In this document: piece after piece, positions 1 through 9,115 of the stretch
Numbering within the stretch: position 1 is the stretch's first letter
How the letters are laid out: every line of letters starts with the position of its first letter
DNA from: Dickeya lacustris
Lineage (GTDB): Bacteria; Pseudomonadota; Gammaproteobacteria; Enterobacterales; Enterobacteriaceae
Assembly: GCF_029635795.1 (NCBI RefSeq)
Contig: NZ_CP114280.1
Location: 620,001 to 684,000, forward strand
DNA: 64,000 nt
Direction of reading: 5' to 3'
The notes under the pieces: model-generated
The model's database searches: none
Told to the model about the DNA's origin: nothing
What the model saw: only the letters and a program-made list of their open reading frames with translations
Program-made: the position numbers and the translations under genes

Positions 1-1
1 C

Positions 2-262
2 ATGGAAACCCTGAGTTTATTTCGACAAGCGATGGTACTGGTGGTGATGCTCTCCGCCCCGCCGCTGCTGGTGGCGGTGATTGTCGGCGTGCTCATCTCG
101 CTGTTGCAGGCGGTGATGCAGTTACAAGACCAAACGCTGCCCTTTGCCGTGAAACTGGTGGCGGTAGGCCTGGCGCTGGCGATGACCGGGCGCTGGATTG
201 GCGTGGAACTTATCCAGTTGACCATGCTCGCGTTTAATATGATTGAACAGACCCGGGCGTGA
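2..262 (+). CDS. hrcS: Type III secretion export-apparatus protein HrcS (SctS)
   Basis: Small inner-membrane subunit of the type III secretion export gate, which works with the SctR and SctT subunits at the base of the injectisome. The 86-residue product has two long hydrophobic segments (about residues 12-38 and 48-70) and the family pattern around LQAVMQLQDQTLPFAVKL, where a charged loop joins the two helices. Length matches the family (86-90). The ATG lies at the window edge, so upstream signals are out of view. The stop is 6 bases before the hrcT start, and the order S-T-U is the usual end of the hrcN/hrcQ-type Hrp operon of plant-associated enterobacteria. FliQ is the flagellar paralogue, but the neighbouring HrcT and HrcU point to the Hrp system. 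Confidence 0.9.
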   Translation: METLSLFRQAMVLVVMLSAPPLLVAVIVGVLISLLQAVMQLQDQTLPFAVKLVAVGLALAMTGRWIGVELIQLTMLAFNMIEQTRA

Positions 263-268
263 CTCAGC

Positions 269-1078
269 ATGCTTTCTCTGGCCAGCATCCAGCAACTGTA
301 TGATTTTATTTATGCCATGACCCTGGGGGTGGCGCGGCTGTACCCGTGCCTGTTTCTGGTGCCGCTGTTTTCGTTCTCCATTCTTAAAGGCATGCTGCGC
401 AATGCGGTGGTATTGGCGCTGGCGCTGGTGCCCGCCAGCGCCATTCAGCAACAGTTGTTAACCACCCCGCTCACCTGGCCGATGCTGCCCGCGCTGCTGC
501 TTAAAGAAGCGTTGATCGGCCTGCTGCTGGGCGTGGTGCTGGCGATGCCGTTTTGGTTGTTCGAATCCGTCGGCGCACTGTTTGATAACCAGCGCGGCGC
601 GCTGACCGGCGGCCAGCTTAATCCGGCGCTCGGCAGCGATGCCACGCCGCTCGGTCACATGCTAAAAGAGCTGTTTATGATGATGCTGGTGATGACCATC
701 GGCTTTTCCGGCATGACCCAACTGGTGTGGGACAGCTACCAGCTCTGGCCAGCGCTGACCTGGTTGCCGCCGTTATCCGAGCTGGGTTTTCATACTTACC
801 TTGACCTGCTCAAAGGCACCTTTCGCCACATGATTGTCTATGCCGGGCCGTTAGTGGCGCTGCTGTTACTGCTGGAGTTCAGTATTGCCATTCTCAGTCT
901 CTACAGCCCGCAATTACAGGTTTATGTGTTATCCACACCCGCTAAGTGCCTGGCGGGTATGGCCTTCTTTGTGCTTTACATGCCGGTATTACAGTTTCTT
1001 GGCGAAGGTCGCCTAAAGGCGCTGGCCGACCTAAAACCACTGTTCGCGCTGTTTTTCCAGACCGCCCCATCCCCCTGA
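269..1078 (+). CDS. hrcT: Type III secretion export-apparatus protein HrcT (SctT)
   Basis: Polytopic inner-membrane component of the export gate, homologous to FliR. The 269-residue protein is almost entirely hydrophobic, with about six to eight membrane segments and the conserved pattern ALIGLLLGVVLAMPFW followed by FDNQRGAL and LNPALGSDATPLG (about residues 90-130), which is characteristic of SctT/FliR proteins. The ATG is 6 bases after the hrcS stop with little room for a ribosome-binding site, suggesting translational coupling. It sits between hrcS and hrcU in the expected order. Length is typical (about 260-270). Confidence 0.92.
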   Translation: MLSLASIQQLYDFIYAMTLGVARLYPCLFLVPLFSFSILKGMLRNAVVLALALVPASAIQQQLLTTPLTWPMLPALLLKEALIGLLLGVVLAMPFWLFESVGALFDNQRGALTGGQLNPALGSDATPLGHMLKELFMMMLVMTIGFSGMTQLVWDSYQLWPALTWLPPLSELGFHTYLDLLKGTFRHMIVYAGPLVALLLLLEFSIAILSLYSPQLQVYVLSTPAKCLAGMAFFVLYMPVLQFLGEGRLKALADLKPLFALFFQTAPSP

Positions 1079-1102
1079 GTTGCCAACCGTGAGGGTACGC
1101 CC

Positions 1103-2188
1103 GTGAGCGAAAAAACCGAAAAACCGACGCCGAAAAAATTGCAGGATGCGCGTAAAAAAGGGGAAGTCGGGCAGAGTCAGGACGTGCCGAAACTGCTGAT
1201 AAGTTTCGCCCTGCTGGAGATGATCATCGCATTAAGCGAGAGCGGAATGAGCAAGTTGCAGGCGTTGATGCAACTGCCCCTGAGCCGCATCAGCGACCCC
1301 TTCGGTCATGCCGCCGATGAGGTGTTCAGCGCTGCGCTGACACTGCTGGCCACCTTTTGTCTGCTGACCATCAGCCTCGCGCTGTTGATGCGTATCGTCG
1401 GCGGCTGGATTCAGTACGGCCCGCTGTTCGCCGTCGATGCGCTCCAGCTTGACTTTAACCGTTTAAACCCGGTCAACCAGATAAAGCAAATGTTCAGTAT
1501 GCGTAAGCTGACCGATATGTTGACCAATCTGCTCAAGGCCTCCGCTATCGGCGTGGTGTTCTGGCTGGTGGTGGTGCCACAGTTGGAATGGTTGGTGGAG
1601 TTGGCGTATGGCGATTTGAATGCGTTTTGGCAAGGTGTGGAAACGGTGTTTAAAAGCGTCTCTCGCACCACGCTTGGCGCGCTGCTGGCGCTGGGGGTGC
1701 TCGATTTTGGCTTGCAGAAATACTATTTCCTCAAACAGCAACGCATGAGCCATGAAGATATTCGCAACGAATACAAGAACTCGGAAGGCGACCCGCACAT
1801 GAAAGGCCACCGCAAAGCGCTGGCGCAGGAAATTCTCAATGAACCGGCCAGCCCGCGTAAAGCCCGCGTAGACGAGGCCGATTTACTGCTGGTTAACCCA
1901 ACGCACTACGCCGTGGCGCTGTTCTACCGCCCCGGCAAAACGCCGCTGCCGCGCATCCTGCTAAAAGGCGAAGACGAACAGGCAAAAGCCCTTATCGCGC
2001 GGGCTCATGAGGTTGGCATACCGGTTATCCGCTTTATCTGGCTGACCCGCACGCTCTACCGCATGCCTGAAGGCCACTATATTCCACGCGAAACGCTGCA
2101 ACCGGTGGCGCAGGTCTACCGGGTGTTACGTCAACTTGATAGCAGCCTGCCGCCCAAAGAGGTCATTGAGCTGGATGAGATGAAATGA
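1103..2188 (+). CDS. hrcU: Type III secretion substrate-specificity switch HrcU (SctU)
   Basis: Inner-membrane export protein with a cytoplasmic autoproteolytic domain that switches the system from needle or pilus subunits to effectors. The N-terminal half has four membrane segments. The C-terminal half carries the autocleavage motif NPTH at residues 265-268, within the context LLLVNPTHYAVALFY. The N-terminus MSEKTEKPTPKKLQDARKKG is diagnostic of the FlhB/SctU family. Start is GTG, 7 bases after GAGGG. Length 361 is normal. It is the last gene of the operon here. The last codons run into a GATGA pentamer tract that continues past the stop, and every frame through that tract contains TGA, so slippage could not lengthen the protein much. 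Confidence 0.95.
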   Translation: MSEKTEKPTPKKLQDARKKGEVGQSQDVPKLLISFALLEMIIALSESGMSKLQALMQLPLSRISDPFGHAADEVFSAALTLLATFCLLTISLALLMRIVGGWIQYGPLFAVDALQLDFNRLNPVNQIKQMFSMRKLTDMLTNLLKASAIGVVFWLVVVPQLEWLVELAYGDLNAFWQGVETVFKSVSRTTLGALLALGVLDFGLQKYYFLKQQRMSHEDIRNEYKNSEGDPHMKGHRKALAQEILNEPASPRKARVDEADLLLVNPTHYAVALFYRPGKTPLPRILLKGEDEQAKALIARAHEVGIPVIRFIWLTRTLYRMPEGHYIPRETLQPVAQVYRVLRQLDSSLPPKEVIELDEMK

Positions 2189-2228
2189 GATGAGATGAGA
2201 TGAGATGAGATGAGATGAGATGAGATGA
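2174..2228 (+). repeat. Eleven-copy GATGA pentanucleotide tract
   Basis: Eleven consecutive 5-bp units (GATGA, the third being AATGA) start in the penultimate codons of hrcU, include its stop TGA (2186-2188) and extend 40 bases into the gap. A 5-bp unit reads through all three frames in turn, so each frame meets TGA every 15 bases. Confidence 0.97.
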
Positions 2229-2298
2229 AATACAATGAATGAAAGAAGAAAAATAATAGGATTTAATCCTAATCAATGACGCTGACATCAACGACCGT

Positions 2299-2326
2299 GG
2301 TTACGTAAAGAAGGTTACGTAAAGAA
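2299..2326 (+). repeat. Perfect 14-bp tandem duplication
   Basis: GGTTACGTAAAGAA occurs twice back to back in the hrcU-sbmA gap. No function is visible. It is one of several short duplications in gaps of this window. Confidence 0.95.
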
Positions 2327-2426
2327 AATGTCACCGCCGTTAAAAATCGTTTCAATATAGGGCTGCACCTGCGTTAAATATTTGCTATTACACGCGTATT
2401 CTCTTTTTACGGATAAAAATGCAGCC

Positions 2427-3659
2427 ATGTTTAAATCGTTTTTTCCCCAGCCGAAACTGTTTTTCTCTTCCGCCTTATTGTGGTCACTGATTGCGGTCAT
2501 TTTCTGGTATAGCACCTACAAACCGCTCGGCGAGTCGCTGTTTCACATCGAGCCGACGCTGCCGCAGGGGGCAATCCGGTTCATCTCTCCGGCTTTTTTA
2601 TGGTTTTACAGCTATTACGTGCTCTGTGTCGGCCTGTTCAGCGCGCTCTGGGCCTGGTTGCGCCCGCACCCGTGGCAACGCTGGTCGATTCTCGGTACGG
2701 CGCTGATTATTTTTGTCACCTATTTTTCGGTGGAAGTCGGCGTGGCGGTGAACGACTGGTATGTGCCATTTTACGATTTGATTCAAAAAGCGCTCAGTAG
2801 CCCGAATGCCGTGACTATTGAGGCGTTTTATCAGCAGTTGCTGATTTTCCTCGGTATCGCGCTGACCGCTGTCACCATCGGCGTGCTGAATATGTTTTTC
2901 GTCAGCCACTATGTGTTTCGCTGGCGTACCGCCATGAACGATTACTACACCGGGCACTGGCAGCAGTTACGCCATATCGAAGGGGCCGCGCAGCGTATTC
3001 AGGAGGACACCATGCGTTTTGCCTCAACCATCGAGAGCCTTGGCGTCGATTTAGTGAAATCACTGATGACGTTGATTGCCTTTTTACCGGTACTGGTCAG
3101 CCTCTCATCCCATGTCAAATCCTTGCCATTGCTTGGCGAGATACCTTACGGGCTGGTCATTGCCGCGCTGATTTGGTCGCTGTTAGGCACCGGCGTTCTG
3201 GCGTTAATCGGTATCAAACTGCCGGGGCTCGGGTTTAACAATCAGCGGGTGGAAGCCGCTTACCGTAAAGAGCTGGTGTACGGCGAGGACGATGGCAGCC
3301 GCGCCACCCCGCCAACCTTAACGGCGCTGTTTACCCATGTGCGCAAAAACTATTTTCGCCTCTATTTTCACTACACCTATTTCAATATTGCCCGGGTGCT
3401 CTATCTGCAAAGCGACAATGTGTTCGGTATTGTCATGCTTCTGCCCTCTATCGTGGCAGGCAGCCTGACGCTTGGCCTGATGACGCAAATCACCAATGTG
3501 TTTGATCAGGTGCGCAGCTCTTTTCAATACCTGATTAACTCCTGGACCATCATTGTCGAGATGCTGTCTATCTATAAACGTCTACGCAGTTTTGAATCAG
3601 CGATTCATGAACAACCGCTGGCCCACGACACCACGGAAACCACAGCGCATAAGGAATAA
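2427..3659 (+). CDS. sbmA: Peptide antibiotic/peptide importer SbmA (BacA family)
   Basis: Inner-membrane, proton-driven importer of antimicrobial peptides such as proline-rich peptides and microcins. It resembles the transmembrane half of an ABC exporter but has no ATPase domain. The protein has about eight membrane segments, the family N-terminus [13 protein letters not shown] and internal motifs [19 protein letters not shown] and [10 protein letters not shown] (about residues 160-200). The ATG at 2427 is preferred over an upstream in-frame start at 2382 because it aligns with the E. coli SbmA N-terminus and gives 410 residues (E. coli 406). It follows the hrp operon but is separated from it by 238 bases of repeat-rich DNA, so it is probably its own transcription unit. 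In plant pathogens this family affects sensitivity to host peptides, which is family knowledge rather than something shown here. Confidence 0.93.
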   Translation: MFKSFFPQPKLFFSSALLWSLIAVIFWYSTYKPLGESLFHIEPTLPQGAIRFISPAFLWFYSYYVLCVGLFSALWAWLRPHPWQRWSILGTALIIFVTYFSVEVGVAVNDWYVPFYDLIQKALSSPNAVTIEAFYQQLLIFLGIALTAVTIGVLNMFFVSHYVFRWRTAMNDYYTGHWQQLRHIEGAAQRIQEDTMRFASTIESLGVDLVKSLMTLIAFLPVLVSLSSHVKSLPLLGEIPYGLVIAALIWSLLGTGVLALIGIKLPGLGFNNQRVEAAYRKELVYGEDDGSRATPPTLTALFTHVRKNYFRLYFHYTYFNIARVLYLQSDNVFGIVMLLPSIVAGSLTLGLMTQITNVFDQVRSSFQYLINSWTIIVEMLSIYKRLRSFESAIHEQPLAHDTTETTAHKE

Positions 3660-3665
3660 TCCAAC

Positions 3666-3707
3666 GCGCTTTCTGCGTTGTCTTATCAGGCAACGCAGAA
3701 TCAGCGC
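3666..3707 (+). terminator. Hairpin after sbmA, possible terminator
   Basis: CTGCGTTG (3673-3680) and CAACGCAG (3691-3698) form a perfect 8-bp stem, extended by GCGCT/AGCGC (3666-3670 and 3703-3707). It lies 6 bases after the sbmA stop. There is no T-run after it, so it may be a stabilising 3' stem rather than an intrinsic terminator. Confidence 0.5.
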
Positions 3708-4014
3708 GGCGTCTGCGTCATCACGACATGAATAGACCGCGTATTTGCCCCTTTTTCGACGAATCAACTCGTCATGCGTCGATGATTTCCTCATCCGAGA
3801 TAAAATGAAAAAATATGATTTATTACGACAATCTAAAAATAATTTTTTGAATAAGTAATGAGAAAAAATGACAGCAATGCGCTATATCACTAGTACATGA
3901 AAACAATTCAGGGCTAAAAAGGAGAATAAAAAATAAGCAAGAAATAATCTGGAATAAAGAACGTAAATAGTTTGTTATTTCATTATTTTACCGCCCATTC
4001 CCACATCTGAAAAA

Positions 4015-4030
4015 TGTGATAACATTCACA
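4015..4030. promoter_or_regulatory. Cyclic AMP receptor protein (CRP) binding site
   Basis: TGTGA-TAACAT-TCACA is a complete, correctly spaced CRP core flanked by A and T runs. It lies 120 bases upstream of the first chemoreceptor gene, in the 490-base gap after sbmA. The gap is otherwise AT-rich and also holds an inverted repeat GTTGAC/GTCAAC (4104-4123) just before the ribosome-binding site. Strong candidate for catabolite control of this chemoreceptor. Confidence 0.8.
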
Positions 4031-4149
4031 CGTTTTTCTCTGCGCTGAAAAAACCATCTCTTATTTTTGCAATAACACGGACGTTAACAGATGGTTAGCC
4101 TCTGTTGACTTTGACTCGTCAACGCACTTAGCCCTATAGGAATCGCTGA

Positions 4150-6126
4150 ATGACTACAATTCTTAATAGTTATAACAACCTGAATGTCGGCATAAAACTG
4201 GCAATCGGTTTTGGACTGATTTTACTTATGTCCACTTTCATTATGCTATCAGGCGTAAATGGCTTTCGTAATATTGATGCATTTGTCAATAAATCGATTA
4301 TCAGTAATGACATTAATAACAATTTGAATGAGGCCAGACGCGCCCGCCTCACGTTTCAATATACTCACGATTACACCGCAATTAATAAAGTCGGCGACCT
4401 GATGACCAAGGTCGGCCAGTCACTGGAGCAGGCGCATCAGCTCTCGTGGCGTTCGGAATCAAAGCAATTACTCGATCAATTAAGTAATAGCTATAAGGAT
4501 TACCTTCCTGCTCGCGAAGCGTTAATCAAAGCCAGCCAACAACGCGATACCATCGCGCTAAAACTGAACAGAAATAACAGTGCCGATGTTATTACGCTAT
4601 TACGTTCTCAGCTAAATGGCACCACGCTGACGCCGGAATTAAGAAGCGAATTTGTTCTCCTCTCGGAACAACTGTCCGAGGCCCGTGATTTAGCGCATGA
4701 ATTGCTGGTGAATCCGACGGCGCAATCCGAAGCCAACCTTCGTACTGCGCTCGGTAACATGAAAAGTGCATTCAGTCAGTCATTAAGCAAATTTTCGCCT
4801 GAGCAGCAAGGACAGCTAAACCAGGCCTTACAATTCTTCTCCGCCTACACCGGTTATATTGATAGTTACATGAAGTCCGTACAGGATGAAAATACCGCCG
4901 CCAAAACGATGTCAAACGCGGCGGCGACCATGGACAGTCTGTCTAACGATTTGTATCAGCGCCAGTTACCGCAAATCAGAGACACCACGATTGGCTCGCA
5001 ATGGCAGTTGGTGATAACCGGTCTGGTGATTATCGCTCTCGGCATCCTGATGGCCTGGCGGATAACGTTACAGCTTACCCGCCCGTTACATCAGAGCCTG
5101 TCCATGGCCGAGAAAATCGCCAATGGCGACCTCTCCGCTTCCCTTGCCGTTTCGCGTAAAGATGAACTCGGTAAACTGATGAATGCCATGAATGACATGA
5201 GCATGAAGCTGCGCGACATGATTGGCTCGATTCGTGAAGGCGTCAGCAGCGTGGCCTCCGCCGCCTCCGAAATCGCCGCCGGTAATACCGACCTCTCCTC
5301 TCGCACCGAGCAGCAGTCCGCCGCCGTGGTCGAAACCGCCGCCAGCATGGAGCAGTTGACTTCCACCGTTAAACAAAACGCCGATAACGCCCATCACGCC
5401 TCACAACTGGCAGCCGATGCCTCAGCCAACGCCAGTAAAGGCGGTGCCATCGTCACCGACGTGGTCAAAACCATGAGCGATATCGCCGGCAGCTCCAAGC
5501 GTATTTCTGAAATTACCTCGGTGATTAACGGCATCGCGTTTCAGACTAACATTCTGGCACTGAATGCCGCCGTGGAAGCCGCCAGAGCCGGTGAGCAGGG
5601 GCGCGGTTTCGCCGTCGTCGCCGGTGAAGTGCGCAATCTCGCCCAGCGCAGCGCGCAAGCCGCCAAAGAGATTGAAACCCTGATTGGCGAATCGGTTTCC
5701 CGCGTCAACACCGGCTCCAGACTGGTCGAAAGCGCCGGTCAAACCATGGATGACATCATTCGCTCCATTTCGCACGTCCACGACATCATGGATGAGATAG
5801 CCTCCGCTTCTGATGAGCAGAGTCGCGGCATCAACCAGATTTCCGCCGCCGTCGCCGAAATGGATGCCACCACCCAGCAAAACGCCGCGCTGGTCGAAGA
5901 GTCGTCTGCCGCCGCCAACTCTCTTGAAGAGCAGTCCGTCACGCTGGCGCAGGCGGTTTCGGTGTTCCGGCTCGGCAATAGCGAAGACAACGCCGCCTCA
6001 CGCCACCGCGCGGCCCCGATAAGCGCCGCGCGCAAGCCGCTGATGCTGGCGACCCGCGCACCTCAGGCTAAAGCGGCAAAAAGCCGCAGCGCAAACAGCA
6101 GTAAAGATGACTGGGAAGCCTTTTAA
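4150..6126 (+). CDS. Methyl-accepting chemotaxis protein, first of a tandem pair
   Basis: Transmembrane chemoreceptor that signals through CheW/CheA. Domains: TM1 about residues 15-36, a periplasmic helical-bundle ligand domain about 37-282, TM2 about 284-303, HAMP about 304-356, and the cytoplasmic signalling coiled coil, whose tip carries [20 protein letters not shown] and [12 protein letters not shown] (about 460-495). The C-terminus DDWEAF matches the xWxxF tether that recruits CheR and CheB, so this is a full-length, adaptation-competent receptor. Ligand unknown. The ATG is 7 bases after AGGA. The 3' kilobase is nearly identical to the next receptor gene, while the ligand domains have diverged. 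A CRP site lies upstream. Confidence 0.93.
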   Translation: MTTILNSYNNLNVGIKLAIGFGLILLMSTFIMLSGVNGFRNIDAFVNKSIISNDINNNLNEARRARLTFQYTHDYTAINKVGDLMTKVGQSLEQAHQLSWRSESKQLLDQLSNSYKDYLPAREALIKASQQRDTIALKLNRNNSADVITLLRSQLNGTTLTPELRSEFVLLSEQLSEARDLAHELLVNPTAQSEANLRTALGNMKSAFSQSLSKFSPEQQGQLNQALQFFSAYTGYIDSYMKSVQDENTAAKTMSNAAATMDSLSNDLYQRQLPQIRDTTIGSQWQLVITGLVIIALGILMAWRITLQLTRPLHQSLSMAEKIANGDLSASLAVSRKDELGKLMNAMNDMSMKLRDMIGSIREGVSSVASAASEIAAGNTDLSSRTEQQSAAVVETAASMEQLTSTVKQNADNAHHASQLAADASANASKGGAIVTDVVKTMSDIAGSSKRISEITSVINGIAFQTNILALNAAVEAARAGEQGRGFAVVAGEVRNLAQRSAQAAKEIETLIGESVSRVNTGSRLVESAGQTMDDIIRSISHVHDIMDEIASASDEQSRGINQISAAVAEMDATTQQNAALVEESSAAANSLEEQSVTLAQAVSVFRLGNSEDNAASRHRAAPISAARKPLMLATRAPQAKAAKSRSANSSKDDWEAF

Positions 6127-6130
6127 TATT

Positions 6131-6199
6131 TATACCCGTCATATTTCATGTTGCAGGCGTGTTGGCTGCGCTCCTGCAACTCAAATTATTTTGGGTGTA
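6131..6199 (+). repeat. MITE-like palindromic intergenic repeat
   Basis: The element starts TATACCCGTCAT and ends TTTTGGGTGTA, so its ends are imperfect inverted repeats. An internal stem TTGCAGG (6151-6157)/CCTGCAA (6173-6179) lies between. This pattern recalls the short repeats scattered in Serratia, Yersinia, Pectobacterium and Dickeya genomes (family recognition from memory). It starts a few bases after the stop of the first chemoreceptor gene and may serve as its transcript 3' end. Only one copy was seen in the window. Confidence 0.65.
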
Positions 6200-6829
6200 G
6201 ATTTTCATAAACTCTATTAATTGCCGCCCGCCTTAATTGGCGGGCATAACATTTTCTCGGCCATCGCTGCCCCTGCCAACACCATAAGTATTTGTTATTT
6301 TATCGCTCTATTGAATAGCACATCGGCGATAAAATCATTCATCATAAATACCTGTTAATAGCATAAAGACAGGAAATAAACCGCATGCAAGATATCAATA
6401 CTAAACAGGTTCTAATTTATTAAAACGCTTTTAATTATCTCCCTTTCAAACGGCACTGTTACATTTCACCTCTTCGCGTTACAAGCGGGCAAACTCTGCT
6501 GCCCCCTCGCCACATTCCGGTTATTCCTCTGTCAATTAACGGCGTCATCAACAGAAAAACCACATTAGCTTTATTTATGTTTATGATGGAGTTATCATAG
6601 CTTTGAATGGTTAATTCGTTCAAAAAACAGCCACATCGTCATCATTGCCATCATGAAAAAACATCGACGGAAGACACAAATAATCGATTGGTGGCTGTAT
6701 AGGGTCATAAATAAAATAATAAGAAAGGCACGTTATTGGATGCGTCCGCCACTGGCGGTTACTCAAGGACATTTTAAGCCGGTTTTTCACTCGTCATACC
6801 CATCACAATCAAAAGAAAAGGAAGGACTG
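6200..6829 (+). other. Gap between the two chemoreceptor genes
   Basis: About 630 AT-rich bases. I see no gene. An in-frame start at 6653 would add 59 basic residues to the second receptor, but the N-terminus of the paralogue and the good ribosome-binding site at 6819-6823 favour 6830. I found neither a convincing flagellar sigma-28 promoter nor a symmetric CRP site here, unlike the upstream copy. Confidence 0.6.
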
Positions 6830-8770
6830 ATGAATACTGTTCTTGGCGCTTATAATAATTTTCGCGTTGGCGTAAAGCTCGCTATCGGATTTGGCCTGAT
6901 ATTACTGATGGCAGCGATCATCATGCTGTCAGGGATAAACGGCTTTCGCAATATTGATGCCTACTCAAAGAAATCGATTATCAGCAATAATGTTAATAGC
7001 TATCTGGAAGAAGCCCGCCGTGAGCGCGTGCGTTTTCAATATACCCATGATTATGCGGCCATCAATAAAAACGGCGAATTGCTTAATAAAATGGCCCGCG
7101 AGCTGGATACCGCGCAAACGCTAACCTGGGATGCCGACACCCGTGTGGTACTGGATAAAGTCATCCAAACCACCAAAGCCTATGCTCTCGCGCGGGAAAA
7201 CCTGGTCGCAGCCAGCCAAAAACGCGATGCCGCAGCGCAAAAGCTCGATAACGACACCATCAACATCGCCATTGATAACCTGCATCAACAGTTTGATCGT
7301 GCGCCTTTATCCGCCGAGCTGCGCGTAGACTATTTAGCGCTGCGCGAGCGTTTCACCACGATCAGCAGCCTGGCGCATGAGTTAACGCTGACCCAGTCAG
7401 ACAAAACCGAAGCCCGCCTGCGCAAAATGCTGGCCGACACCGGCACGCTCATCAACCAGTTGCTGCCGCGTTTTGCAAATGAGCAGCAAGATGGCTTAAA
7501 CCGCGTCTGGCAGCAGTTTGTCACCTACAATGGCGATGTCACTCTCTACACGGCCGCTTATCAGGCCGAAATGAGTGCCGCACAGCGGATGACGGGCATT
7601 GCCAACACTCTTAATCAGGCGGTTGACCAGCTCTACCAGGCGCAATTGGTTAAAGTGTCCAATATCATCACACAGTCGCAGTACAGCCAGCTGTTTATCG
7701 GTATAGCGATTATCGTCGCCGGTATCCTGATGGCCTGGCGGATAACGTTACAGCTTACCCGCCCGTTACATCAGAGCCTGTCCATGGCCGAGAAAATCGC
7801 CAATGGCGACCTCTCCGCCTCCCTTGCCGTTTCGCGTAAAGATGAACTCGGTAAACTGATGAATGCCATGAATGACATGAGCATGAAGCTGCGCGACATG
7901 ATTGGCTCGATTCGTGAAGGCGTCAGCAGCGTGGCCTCCGCCGCCTCCGAAATCGCCGCCGGTAATACCGACCTCTCCTCTCGCACCGAACAGCAGTCCG
8001 CCGCCGTGGTCGAAACCGCTGCCAGCATGGAGCAGTTGACCTCCACCGTTAAACAGAACGCCGATAATGCCCATCACGCCTCACAACTGGCGGCAGAAGC
8101 CTCGACCAACGCCAGTAAAGGCGGTGCCATCGTCACCGACGTGGTCAAAACCATGAGCGATATCGCTGGCAGCTCCAAACGGATTTCTGAAATCACCTCG
8201 GTGATTAACGGTATCGCGTTTCAGACTAACATTCTGGCACTGAATGCCGCCGTGGAAGCTGCCAGAGCCGGTGAGCAGGGGCGCGGTTTCGCCGTCGTCG
8301 CCGGTGAAGTGCGCAGTCTCGCCCAGCGCAGCGCGCAAGCCGCCAAAGAGATTGAAACCTTGATTGGCGAATCGGTTTCCCGCGTCAACACCGGCTCCAG
8401 ACTGGTCGAAAGCGCCGGTCAAACCATGGATGACATCATTCGCTCCATTTCGCACGTCCACGACATCATGGATGAGATAGCCTCCGCTTCTGATGAACAG
8501 AGTCGCGGCATCAACCAGATTTCCGCCGCCGTCGCCGAAATGGATGCCACCACCCAGCAAAACGCCGCGCTGGTCGAAGAGTCGTCTGCCGCCGCCAACT
8601 CTCTTGAAGAGCAGTCCGTCACACTGGCGCAGGCAGTTTCGGTGTTCCGGCTCGGCAATAGCGAGGACAACGCCGCCTCACGCCACCGCGCGGCCCCGAT
8701 AAGCGCCGCGCGCAAGCCGCTGATGCTGGCGAGCGAAACAAACAGCAAGCATGACTGGGAATCCTTCTAA
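6830..8770 (+). CDS. Methyl-accepting chemotaxis protein, second of a tandem pair
   Basis: Chemoreceptor of 646 residues with the same architecture as the preceding gene: TM1 about residues 15-36, periplasmic helical-bundle sensor, TM2 about 285-305, HAMP, signalling tip [20 protein letters not shown], and C-terminal tether HDWESF. The ATG at 6830 follows AAGGAAGG. N-terminal membrane segments resemble the first copy, the periplasmic domains are clearly diverged, and from TM2 onward the two genes are almost base-for-base identical (about 7725-8731 against 5044-6049). This indicates duplication followed by homogenisation of the signalling half. The two receptors probably sense different ligands through the same kinase array. 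Ligand unknown. Confidence 0.93.
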   Translation: MNTVLGAYNNFRVGVKLAIGFGLILLMAAIIMLSGINGFRNIDAYSKKSIISNNVNSYLEEARRERVRFQYTHDYAAINKNGELLNKMARELDTAQTLTWDADTRVVLDKVIQTTKAYALARENLVAASQKRDAAAQKLDNDTINIAIDNLHQQFDRAPLSAELRVDYLALRERFTTISSLAHELTLTQSDKTEARLRKMLADTGTLINQLLPRFANEQQDGLNRVWQQFVTYNGDVTLYTAAYQAEMSAAQRMTGIANTLNQAVDQLYQAQLVKVSNIITQSQYSQLFIGIAIIVAGILMAWRITLQLTRPLHQSLSMAEKIANGDLSASLAVSRKDELGKLMNAMNDMSMKLRDMIGSIREGVSSVASAASEIAAGNTDLSSRTEQQSAAVVETAASMEQLTSTVKQNADNAHHASQLAAEASTNASKGGAIVTDVVKTMSDIAGSSKRISEITSVINGIAFQTNILALNAAVEAARAGEQGRGFAVVAGEVRSLAQRSAQAAKEIETLIGESVSRVNTGSRLVESAGQTMDDIIRSISHVHDIMDEIASASDEQSRGINQISAAVAEMDATTQQNAALVEESSAAANSLEEQSVTLAQAVSVFRLGNSEDNAASRHRAAPISAARKPLMLASETNSKHDWESF

Positions 8771-8777
8771 CGAGCGC

Positions 8778-8823
8778 AACATTAACTGGGTATAACATTA
8801 ACTGGGTATATAACATTAACCGG
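8778..8823 (+). repeat. Three-copy AACATTAACTGGGTAT repeat
   Basis: Copies start at 8778, 8794 and 8812, the last degenerate. The tract begins 7 bases after the stop of the second chemoreceptor gene. No function visible. Confidence 0.85.
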
Positions 8824-8843
8824 ACGCAAGGCTGCTGGGGGGC

Positions 8844-8916
8844 GTTGTACGTCAGAATGGTACGCTGTACGTCAGAATAGTACGTTGTACACCAGAATTG
8901 TACGTTGTACGCCAGA
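8844..8916 (+). repeat. Four-copy 20-bp repeat array with GTAC motifs
   Basis: Units of 20 bp start at 8844, 8864, 8884 and 8904 with pattern GYTGTACGYCAGAATNGTAC. Each junction creates GTAC-N3-GTAC, itself nearly palindromic. The 20-bp period is about two helical turns, as in phased protein-binding arrays. The array abuts the gene remnant at 8911. Confidence 0.92.
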
Positions 8917-9063
8917 CAAGCCCATGCCAGCGCAGCCTTCGTCACCGGTACGCTGGCAGGCATCCCCCCGGTGCGAACGCGCGATGGCCGGGCGTTTGAG
9001 GCCGCCAATCGCACCATCACCGCACAGATCAGGCCGTGGTATCAGGCGTTTATCACCGCCTGA
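8911..9063 (+). pseudogene. 3' remnant of a class IV aminotransferase gene
   Basis: An open frame of about 50 codons with no plausible start ends at TGA 9061-9063. Its translation includes AAFVTGTLAGIPPVRTRDGR and ends in ITAQIRPWYQAFITA, which resembles the C-terminus of branched-chain/D-amino-acid aminotransferases (class IV, PLP fold), where a TGT/TGTxxGxxPV segment precedes DGR. The 5' part of the gene is missing and replaced by the 20-bp repeat array. The call rests on motif recognition over a short stretch. A chance open frame is possible but less likely given the fit. Confidence 0.6.
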
Positions 9064-9115
9064 GCCACCTAAGCGGGTTCAGCGGCGTGTGGCCGGAAGG
9101 TGCCATGACAAAAGG

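Noticed and set aside
5422-5880. Glycine-rich 152-codon minus-strand frame, with a near copy at 8081-8560
   Set aside because: Antisense to the conserved signalling domains of the two chemoreceptors; duplicated only because those genes are.
6653-6829. 59-residue N-terminal extension of the second chemoreceptor
   Set aside because: Basic, not a signal or membrane segment, absent from the paralogue; a better start with ribosome-binding site lies at 6830.
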